Origin: Synechococcus sp. CO36386bin_37
GTDB lineage: Bacteria > Cyanobacteriota > Cyanobacteriia > PCC-6307 > Cyanobiaceae
DNA length: 5,153 nucleotides
Reading direction: 5' to 3'
NCBI GenBank assembly: GCA_011525445.1
Contig: WTGE01000092.1
Coordinates: 1 to 5,153, forward strand
The notes below the pieces were generated by a model that saw only the letters and a program-made list of their open reading frames with translations, had not been told where the DNA came from and ran no database searches. Both the position numbers and the translations under genes were made by a program. Positions 1-5,153 of the stretch are shown piece by piece (the first letter of the stretch is position 1; every line of letters begins with the position of its first letter).

Positions 1-104
1 GCCTGTACAAAGGCTTGCGCCTCAGCTGTTCCCCTCAATCTTCGCCTGTGCAGCGAACGCCTTTGCTCACGCGCCAGCTCTAGCCCCTCAGAACGTGTCA
101 AAAG
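1..104. other. Left-edge stretch, unassigned: possible 3' tail of an upstream gene
   Basis: This 104-base stretch precedes the glycosyltransferase and carries no complete gene. All three + frames are open at the left edge. One ends at TAG 81-83, leaving a 21-base gap before the next ATG. One ends at TGA 128-130. One runs to TGA 265-267 and so would overlap the glycosyltransferase deeply. The frame ending at 81-83 gives the most ordinary operon spacing, but its 26 residues show no recognisable motif. I see no convincing promoter, hairpin or Shine-Dalgarno sequence here. Whether this is coding cannot be settled without the sequence to the left. Confidence 0.3.
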
Positions 105-1307
105 ATGGGCCCGTTGGAACAGGAGAATGAAGAGCATTATCCATCTCAGGCAACGTCGGATCAACCAGTGCGCATTCGCTTCTACGGCCATCTCCGCTCT
201 GGTTTCGGGCTTGCCGGGGGCGCCCGTGCCACGGCGAGGACCTTGGAAGCCGTGGGCTGCAAGTTGAGTTATTGCGATCTAGCGCTCACCAGTCATGCGG
301 CCATTCAGCAACTGCCTTTAAGTGACTGGGATCCAAGTGATGGCAAGGTCCGGCCATTCATGGATCTGGTCCATACCAATCCCAACGTTCTGGCCAGCAA
401 TCCAGAACTGTTGGAGCAGCATTCACTCAAAGCGCCGCTGCGCATCGGCTATTGGGCCTGGGAACTGGAGCAATTCCCAGCTGGCTGGGAGGCCTATTTC
501 GCTGGGTACGACGAAATCTGGTGCCCCAGCACCTTTACGGCTCAGGCACTCGCGCAACGTTCACCAGTGCCTGTGATCGCATTGCCCCACCTTCCCGACT
601 GGAGTCATCTGGAGCGTCGCGCCGCAAAACGCAATGAAGCCAGGACAACCCAAGCGCAACGACCTTTCACCTTCCTCACCCTGTTTGATTTCTGGAGCAC
701 CACGGAACGCAAAAACCCCGCAGCCGTCATCGAGGCGTTCCATCGCGCCTTCCCTCCCCAGCGCGACGAAGGCCCGTCTGTTCAGCTTCTGATCAAAGCA
801 AGCAGTGCTGAACAATTCCCCAAGCAAGCGCAAGCGCTTCAATCCCTTGCCAAAGGTGATCCACGCATCCGCTGGATCACCACCCTCCTTCCACAGGCTG
901 ATCTCGATCGGCTCTATGCCCAAGCCGATGCACTGGTGAGTCTGCATCGCGCTGAGGGCTTCGGCCTTACCCTTGCTGATGCAATGGCCATGGGCCTGCC
1001 CGTGATTGCCACAGGGTATTCCGGAAACCTCGACTTCATGCCACCAGGAAGTGCGGCCTTGATCCCTTGGCAACCAACAACGATTGCGCGGACTTGTGGT
1101 GACTACATGGCGGGTGCCATCTGGGCTGAACCGGACTGCGACGCTGCCGCAAGGACCATGCAAAGGCTGGCCAGCAACAGGGAATTCGCCAGCCATCTTG
1201 GGCGACAGGGGCAGAAGGCTGTGCGTGAACGACTCAGCTGTCCAAAACTCACTGGCATCGTGCGCCAACGGCTTGGCCGCTGGCTTCTGAATTCGCTCAA
1301 CCGCTGA
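105..1307 (+). CDS. GT4-type glycosyltransferase (GT-B fold)
   Basis: Predicted cytoplasmic or membrane-associated retaining glycosyltransferase of 400 aa that would move a sugar from a nucleotide-sugar donor onto a glycan, lipid or protein acceptor. The N-terminal Rossmann domain (about residues 23-165) opens with a glycine-rich stretch after a beta strand (RIRFYGHLRSGFGLAGG, 23-39). The C-terminal donor domain (about 187-325) has the typical ERKNP segment (201-205), the strand ADALVSLHRAEGFG (274-287) and the loop ATGYSGNLDF (302-311). The GT4 E-x7-E motif is present as E284-x7-D292, a conservative change. Length is normal for the family, and there is no signal peptide or clear transmembrane helix. 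ATG 105 is the only usable early start, since a TAG at 81-83 closes the frame. No clear Shine-Dalgarno sequence is visible. The 3' end overlaps the convergent TPR gene by 11 bp. Donor and acceptor cannot be read from the sequence. A role in surface glycan or glycoprotein synthesis is inferred from the exporter nearby. Confidence 0.9.
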   Translation: MGPLEQENEEHYPSQATSDQPVRIRFYGHLRSGFGLAGGARATARTLEAVGCKLSYCDLALTSHAAIQQLPLSDWDPSDGKVRPFMDLVHTNPNVLASNPELLEQHSLKAPLRIGYWAWELEQFPAGWEAYFAGYDEIWCPSTFTAQALAQRSPVPVIALPHLPDWSHLERRAAKRNEARTTQAQRPFTFLTLFDFWSTTERKNPAAVIEAFHRAFPPQRDEGPSVQLLIKASSAEQFPKQAQALQSLAKGDPRIRWITTLLPQADLDRLYAQADALVSLHRAEGFGLTLADAMAMGLPVIATGYSGNLDFMPPGSAALIPWQPTTIARTCGDYMAGAIWAEPDCDAAARTMQRLASNREFASHLGRQGQKAVRERLSCPKLTGIVRQRLGRWLLNSLNR

Positions 1308-1977
1308 ATGTTTCAAGAGTTGCCTGGAATTTCAGTTCCCAATCGGTGAGGCCGCTTTCTGAAACACGTGCAGCCTCAAGCAACCTCTCGCAGGTTTTTA
1401 AATCAAAGGAATAACAGGCAGCCTCCAACAGACGCCGACGGCAAGGGGCATTGATCGCTCCGAATGTGAAGAGAGCTTCCGACAAGTCCAAACCAGGAAC
1501 CAAGACGGCAGCTTCCTGTGCGCCCTGCAGGACGAAGAGCTCCAATTTGCCCTTGGTTTGCCACTCAGCCAACTGGGCAACAGCCCTTTGAGGAGAGAGG
1601 GCATCAAGGACCTGCAGCAGATTTCGCACTGTCAGGGAAGTGTCGGATCCGTCCGACAGGCTTTTTTTGTAGGCAACTGCCGCCTCCTCAAATTGATTGA
1701 GACCACGGAAGGCATCGCCAAGCTTGTGATTCACCCAAAAAGTGCGCGTCGCCTCATTGCTCCAAGGCTTCAATACAGCCAAACAAGCTGAATAATCCCC
1801 CTGCATCAGCAGCGCATAAGCCAAAACATCCCAAACATCAACCGGCGCATTAGGCACCAGTTGCACGAATCGTCTCAGAAGACCTTCGGCTTGGGGCCAG
1901 GCTGAATTCTGCAAGGACTTTTGAATCTCGCCCCAAATTGCGTCAAGATTGGGTGATGTTGGCGGGACTGATTCCAT
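1297..1977 (-). CDS. TPR-like helical repeat protein, function unknown
   Basis: A 226-aa soluble protein made largely of helical hairpins. Two segments fit tetratricopeptide repeats: about 47-77 (VDVWDVLAYALLMQGDYSAC and the following residues) and about 81-108 (FWVNHKLGDAFRGLNQFEEA, 80-99, and the following residues). A weaker repeat may start near residue 13 (AWPQAEGLLRRFVQLVPNAP, 26-45). The C-terminal half (about 115-226) is also helical with Ala and Leu heptad-like spacing, but I cannot assign a family. TPR folds usually bind peptides or other proteins, so a scaffold role is possible, but no partner is shown. There is no signal peptide. The start is the only Met before residue 58, so ATG at 1977-1975 is the best choice, with a weak GGA-like element upstream. 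The gene is boxed in: its start overlaps the divergent parvulin-like gene by 2 bp and its stop overlaps the glycosyltransferase by 11 bp. The coding strand has a run of seven A at 1668-1662, a possible slippage site. Confidence 0.8.
   Translation of the reverse strand: MESVPPTSPNLDAIWGEIQKSLQNSAWPQAEGLLRRFVQLVPNAPVDVWDVLAYALLMQGDYSACLAVLKPWSNEATRTFWVNHKLGDAFRGLNQFEEAAVAYKKSLSDGSDTSLTVRNLLQVLDALSPQRAVAQLAEWQTKGKLELFVLQGAQEAAVLVPGLDLSEALFTFGAINAPCRRRLLEAACYSFDLKTCERLLEAARVSESGLTDWELKFQATLETFSG
1641..1668 (+). terminator. Candidate intrinsic terminator, antisense inside the TPR gene
   Basis: On the + strand TGTCGGA (1641-1647) pairs perfectly with TCCGACA (1652-1658) around a four-base TCCG loop. 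After a GGC spacer come seven T residues (1662-1668). This is the form of an intrinsic terminator for rightward transcription, such as readthrough from the glycosyltransferase that ends at 1307. It is weakened by the three-base spacer between stem and T-run. It also lies inside the TPR coding region on the other strand (codons for about residues 103-112), so it may simply reflect codon choice. Cyanobacteria often do not rely on canonical intrinsic terminators. Confidence 0.35.
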
Positions 1978-1979
1978 GG
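1974..1979. other. CCATGG palindrome holding two divergent start codons
   Basis: The palindrome provides ATG at 1976-1978 on + for the parvulin-like gene and ATG at 1977-1975 on - for the TPR gene, so the two divergent reading frames share two bases. No intergenic promoter space remains. Each gene's promoter and leader must lie inside the other's coding region, unless one true start lies elsewhere. An in-frame TTG at 1949 could start the parvulin-like gene even further upstream, and no strong Shine-Dalgarno sequence decides between them. Confidence 0.55.
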
Positions 1980-2605
1980 ATCATTCCGATACCAACCAAC
2001 TTTCGCAGTCCCTCACACTGCAATGGCCAACGGCTGAAGTCATCGAAGCTCTTCAGGAAACCGATCTGCTGGCGATCTGGATTGGCCGTCGCCTTGAATC
2101 CATCGTCGCTCAGGACAACTCGCTTGAGCAATGGAAAGACAGGGTCTTCTCAACCAGAGCGCAAGAGCAATTTCTTGAGATGGGCACCTCCCTCGATTCC
2201 GTTTGCCTTTCCGTTCTCCAGAGCGACGATGCCCATCTCGCCCAGGAGTGGTACTTCAAGTTGCAAGAGGGGGATTCCAGTTTTCGAGCCCTTGCTCCAT
2301 ACTCGCTTGGCCAAAGTGCCGAAAGCGGAGGGCATCTGGGTCCCCTACGTCTTGAAGAGCTCAGCAGTCCGCTGGATCGCTTAGTCCTGCGAGCCCAGCC
2401 TGGAATTGTGCAGCCGCCGTTGCGTATCGCCAATGGAAACAGCATTGTGCTGCGGTTGGATTCACGCCAACCCGCCCAATGGAACCCATCCACGCGTAGC
2501 GAACTCATCGAACGCCTCCATCGCAGCTGGCTCCGCCAATGCATTGATCCCCTTCTAAGCAACCCACCAGCCCCTGGGAGTCTCCACCCCATTCCTCAAC
2601 CATGA
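1976..2605 (+). CDS. Parvulin/SurA-like protein (PPIase family), probably a secretion chaperone
   Basis: A 209-aa protein with a helical N-terminal part (about 18-70), like the chaperone arm of SurA/PrsA proteins, followed by a parvulin-type domain (about 74-165). Matching landmarks are AQEWYFKLQEGDSSFRALA (89-107), the GGHLGPL turn (118-124), LDRLVLRAQPGIVQPPLR (133-150) and a final strand SIVLRLD (156-162). Parvulins catalyse cis-trans isomerisation of peptidyl-prolyl bonds. Here both usual fold histidines seem absent: the first strand reads SVCLSVL (75-81), and the final GYHII-type motif reads GNSIV (154-158) with Ser in place of His. Catalysis may therefore be weak and the role chaperone-like. 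There is no signal peptide, so it should act in the cytoplasm, unlike SurA or PrsA. It ends in ATGA with the ABC exporter (translational coupling), which suggests it handles or delivers the exported substrate. ATG 1976 was chosen; TTG 1949 would add nine residues. The Pro-rich tail (196-209) is probably disordered. Confidence 0.8.
   Translation: MDHSDTNQLSQSLTLQWPTAEVIEALQETDLLAIWIGRRLESIVAQDNSLEQWKDRVFSTRAQEQFLEMGTSLDSVCLSVLQSDDAHLAQEWYFKLQEGDSSFRALAPYSLGQSAESGGHLGPLRLEELSSPLDRLVLRAQPGIVQPPLRIANGNSIVLRLDSRQPAQWNPSTRSELIERLHRSWLRQCIDPLLSNPPAPGSLHPIPQP
2602..2605 (+). promoter_or_regulatory. ATGA stop-start overlap (translational coupling)
   Basis: The exporter's ATG (2602-2604) overlaps the parvulin-like gene's TGA (2603-2605). 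No Shine-Dalgarno sequence is visible just upstream (the region is CACCCCATTCCTCAACC), so ribosomes finishing the first gene probably start the second by termination-reinitiation. This fixes the exporter start and supports one operon. Confidence 0.8.
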
Positions 2606-5153
2606 GCAACGAAGCTGCACCATTGCCTATTCCCATTCAGGGATGGCTTGAAGCGCAACGCTCAAAACTGCAGTGGTTGCGCTACCGCACCGGGCAACCT
2701 CTCCTCCAGGCCGATCGCCTGCCCCATCAGGTGATGTTCATTGCCGAAGGTGCTGTTCGCCTGATTGCCGATGATCCAGCCACGGGCCCTTTTACGCTGG
2801 CACGGTTAGGGAGCGGCGATGCACTTGGCTGGTGCGGGCTGGTGCGTGGTCGGCCCTGCGAATCCGCGATCGCCATGGAGCCAACGCTGGTGGCCGCTTT
2901 ACCGGCACGCCAGTTTCTGAAACTGCTTCCTTCAGAACAAACTCTTCAACAGGGATGTATTGACGTCGATCGCAGTGAGCTCGCCGAACTGATGCTGGCC
3001 TGGCTGGGCCGTCAGCCCCAGCGCTATGACGACCTCCCTGGTCTTCTAGCCGAACTTTGGCGACCAGGAGCCCTCCAGCTTCGAACAGGAAAGGAGCTGC
3101 GACGCCCCTGCGATCTGGATCAGGATTGGCTCTGGCTCGCGAGTGCTCCCACTCCCTCAGACATACCGATCGGTACAGCGCTGGACCACTGGACTCCGCA
3201 TCCCGAGTCCACTCAACTGCCGCTGGGAGCTCGCCTTCTTGGGGTTCAACGCTCAGCCCTGGAGGAAGCGCTCGCTGCCCGTCGAACCCGTAACCAGTCA
3301 GCGGCGGAATCAGGCAGAGCGCCCCATGCCTTTTGGGAGCAAGCTTCTGAGGCCGATGATCTCCCCGAACCTGTCGACCCCAGCGAATTCGGTTTCATCA
3401 GTCGTATTCGCCTGCCTCCACTGCGCGAACGGGGTGACGGCCCTCTGAATTCTTCATTGATCTGTCTCAAAAGACTGTCCAGCCGCTACAAATTTCCCTT
3501 TCCTCGGGACACAGTGGAGCAGGTGCTGCTCGATTGCGAGCAGCGACTCGGAGGTATTTCGCTGTTGCATCTGGGTCAGATCCTGGAAAGCCTCGGTCTC
3601 GAAGTTCGGCCCTTATCCGCTCCATCGAATCAAATCCACAGACTTGAACCGCCAGCGTTGATCAAGCTGGACAACCGATTTCTGCTGATTGAACAGGCAG
3701 GCCCACGGGGGTTGACCGTGGCTGACCCCAGCAGAGGCGTTGTTGAACTAAGCAGTCAACAGCTCGCTGAGCTAAGCCCAGACGGCATGAATTTGATGCT
3801 GGTCCGCCCAGCAGAATCCAACGATCAGGATGCACAGGCCAGTCGATTCGATCTGGATTGGTTTTGGAGCGTGATGAAGCCCTACCGCCTTCAGATGGGT
3901 CTGGTCTTTCTCTCTGGCTTCACGGAGAAAGTTCTGGAGATCGGATTCACACTGGCGATCTTGCAGATTGTTGATGTTGTCATCAGCTCCCGCGACCTCG
4001 GGTTGCTCTGGCCAATTGGGATGTTGATGGGCTTAATCATTGTGATTAAAGGAGTGTTGGCATTACTCCAAAACAATTTGATTGTGGACCTCTCGGATCG
4101 GATTGACACCAGCCTTGGCAGCCAGGTGGTAGGCCATCTCTTCCGGCTACCGATGAAGTACTTCGACAGGAGAACTGTCGGCGATCTCTCCAGCCGTTTC
4201 AACGACCTCAGGCGCGTCCGTTCCTTCCTCACAGGAACGGTGATCAATACAACACTGGATCTCGTGTTCATCCCTCTGATTGCAATCGTGATGTTCGCGA
4301 TTCAGCCAATCCTGGCCCTTGTTGTGCTCATCAAGATCCCGCTGATGTTCCTGGCAACGTGGTTCAGCCGTAAGCCGATCAAACGGGCCATCACAAAAAG
4401 AAACAGAGCTTGGTCCCACGCTCAAGGCTTTTTAGTGGAGTGCTTGTCCGCAATTCGCACAGTCAAAACGCAAAATTTTGCGACCCAAGCTCGTTGGCAA
4501 TGGCTCGAACGCTATCGCAAATTTTCAAACGAAGATTTTCGCCTGGAGCGCATGCAAGTGCTGGCGCGCGAAATCAACTTTTTAATTCCCAAGGGAACAA
4601 GATTGGCCTTAATCATGGTCGGAGCTGTTCTTGCAATCCAAGGGGGCACAACTGTTGGAGCCATCTTTGTCTTCATGATTCTTGGTGGGCAATTGGCCAA
4701 CTCAATGATTCAGCTTTCCTCCGTTTCGGATCAATACCAGGACGCAAAAGCTGCCATGGACTCTCTTGCCGATGTTCTTGGCAATCAACCGGAAGACTCC
4801 CTCTCTTCGAGTTACATGCTGCCTTTGCCTGCCATCACAGGCCGCATCGACGTTGAAAATGTGTCTTTCTCGTACGGCCTCACCAGTAATCGTCAACTTG
4901 ATCAGTTTTCAGTGTCGCTTTCAGCGGGCCAAGTGATCGGTTTAGTGGGCTCAAGCGGGAGCGGAAAAAGCACCTTGGTGCAGCTTCTCGATGGCCTCTA
5001 CCAAGCCGAAAAAGGACGAATTTTCATTGACGGCACTGATATCAGCAAAGTTCAGATTGGCAGCTTGCGACGCCAGATCGGCTTTGTGCCCCAGGAATCG
5101 ATTCTGTTCGACGGCACGGTGATGGACAATCTCCGCCTCAACATGCCTGATGC
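2602..5153 (+). CDS. Type I secretion ABC exporter with CRP-like and degenerate C39 domains, 3' partial
   Basis: An inner-membrane ATP-driven exporter, 850 codons seen, cut by the right edge. Domains in order: a CRP-like cyclic-nucleotide-binding fold (about 18-110; MFIAEGAVRLI at 45-55, LGSGDALGW at 69-77). Next is a long linker (about 115-275), which may hold a second degenerate beta-roll near 145-222. Then a C39 peptidase-like domain (about 282-408). The ABC exporter membrane domain (about 425-710) has six likely helices near 432-454, 468-490, 548-566, 568-588, 662-680 and 684-705, plus the conserved KYFDRRTVGDLSSRF (519-533). Last is the nucleotide-binding domain with A-loop Tyr758, Walker A GSSGSGKST (783-791) and Q-loop Gln831. 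The signature LSGGQ, Walker B and switch His lie beyond the window. The catalytic Cys of C39 aligns with Ser284 and the His with Arg359, so leader cleavage is unlikely and a HlyB-like docking role fits better. The CRP-like domain lacks the usual Glu and Arg ligand contacts. It is coupled to the parvulin-like gene; an HlyD-type partner would be expected nearby but is not in view. Confidence 0.92.
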   Translation, partial: MSNEAAPLPIPIQGWLEAQRSKLQWLRYRTGQPLLQADRLPHQVMFIAEGAVRLIADDPATGPFTLARLGSGDALGWCGLVRGRPCESAIAMEPTLVAALPARQFLKLLPSEQTLQQGCIDVDRSELAELMLAWLGRQPQRYDDLPGLLAELWRPGALQLRTGKELRRPCDLDQDWLWLASAPTPSDIPIGTALDHWTPHPESTQLPLGARLLGVQRSALEEALAARRTRNQSAAESGRAPHAFWEQASEADDLPEPVDPSEFGFISRIRLPPLRERGDGPLNSSLICLKRLSSRYKFPFPRDTVEQVLLDCEQRLGGISLLHLGQILESLGLEVRPLSAPSNQIHRLEPPALIKLDNRFLLIEQAGPRGLTVADPSRGVVELSSQQLAELSPDGMNLMLVRPAESNDQDAQASRFDLDWFWSVMKPYRLQMGLVFLSGFTEKVLEIGFTLAILQIVDVVISSRDLGLLWPIGMLMGLIIVIKGVLALLQNNLIVDLSDRIDTSLGSQVVGHLFRLPMKYFDRRTVGDLSSRFNDLRRVRSFLTGTVINTTLDLVFIPLIAIVMFAIQPILALVVLIKIPLMFLATWFSRKPIKRAITKRNRAWSHAQGFLVECLSAIRTVKTQNFATQARWQWLERYRKFSNEDFRLERMQVLAREINFLIPKGTRLALIMVGAVLAIQGGTTVGAIFVFMILGGQLANSMIQLSSVSDQYQDAKAAMDSLADVLGNQPEDSLSSSYMLPLPAITGRIDVENVSFSYGLTSNRQLDQFSVSLSAGQVIGLVGSSGSGKSTLVQLLDGLYQAEKGRIFIDGTDISKVQIGSLRRQIGFVPQESILFDGTVMDNLRLNMPD

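Noticed and set aside
561..1316. Long minus-strand open frame of 251 codons opposite the glycosyltransferase
   Set aside because: The + frame has clear GT4 motifs across the same bases. The minus product is rich in scattered His, Cys and Trp with no domain pattern, so it is a shadow of high-GC coding.
1861..1976. Search for a sigma70-type promoter ahead of the parvulin-exporter operon
   Set aside because: TTG-containing boxes occur at 1861 and 1939 but neither has a plausible -10 box at about 17 bases, so no promoter is called.
2110..2592. Minus-strand open frame of 160 codons opposite the parvulin-like gene
   Set aside because: Arg-, Ser- and Trp-rich product with no motif; the + frame matches a parvulin domain and is coupled to the exporter.
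2866..2873. GCGATCGC, the cyanobacterial HIP1 octamer
   Set aside because: Only one exact copy was found in the window and it lies inside coding sequence. One copy is too weak to claim HIP1 enrichment.
3445..3825. Active bacteriocin-type leader peptidase
   Set aside because: The nucleophile Cys and the catalytic His are both replaced in the best manual alignment, and no short double-Gly precursor gene is visible in the window.
3891..4425. Minus-strand open frames opposite the exporter membrane domain
   Set aside because: The + frame encodes a continuous ABC exporter membrane domain with conserved motifs; these are shadows.
4410..4856. A + strand 148-codon frame inside the exporter
   Set aside because: Out of frame with the exporter, which stays open and has recognisable sequence on both sides; no frameshift is needed.

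Overview
The window looks like part of a picocyanobacterial chromosome, most likely of the marine Synechococcus/Cyanobium type. This rests on moderately GC-rich coding, very tight gene packing, and the pairing of a small parvulin-like protein with a long ABC transporter that carries a CRP-like domain and a C39-like domain at its N-terminus. That pairing is familiar from cyanobacteria. No rRNA, tRNA, CRISPR array, insertion sequence or phage gene was seen. The taxonomic call is an inference from gene style, not from a marker gene.

Layout from left to right: (1) bases 1-104 are a short edge stretch, either the 3' tail of an upstream gene or a spacer. (2) A complete GT4-type (GT-B fold) glycosyltransferase of 400 aa lies on + (105-1307). 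(3) A 226-aa TPR-like protein lies on - (1297-1977). It is convergent with the glycosyltransferase, and their 3' ends overlap by 11 bp. (4) A parvulin/SurA-type protein of about 209 aa lies on + (1976-2605). Its ATG overlaps the ATG of the divergent TPR gene inside one CATG palindrome. (5) A large peptidase-domain ABC exporter lies on + from 2602. It overlaps the parvulin gene by ATGA and runs off the right edge after 850 full codons, shortly after the Q-loop of its nucleotide-binding domain.

The parvulin-like and ABC transporter genes are almost certainly one translationally coupled operon and look like the inner-membrane part of a type I secretion system. Several parts of this system keep the fold but lack key residues. 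The C39 domain lacks the catalytic Cys and His. The CRP-like domain lacks the cyclic-nucleotide contact residues. The parvulin lacks both conserved histidines and has no signal peptide. The simplest reading is a secretion machine in which former enzyme or sensor domains act as binding or docking modules for a large unprocessed substrate, as in HlyB. The neighbouring glycosyltransferase suggests, but does not prove, a link to cell-surface glycoprotein or polysaccharide export.

A second point is transcript arrangement. The TPR gene has no free intergenic space on either side, and it contains on the opposite strand a 7-bp hairpin followed by seven T residues. This could end the rightward glycosyltransferase transcript inside the antisense of the TPR gene.
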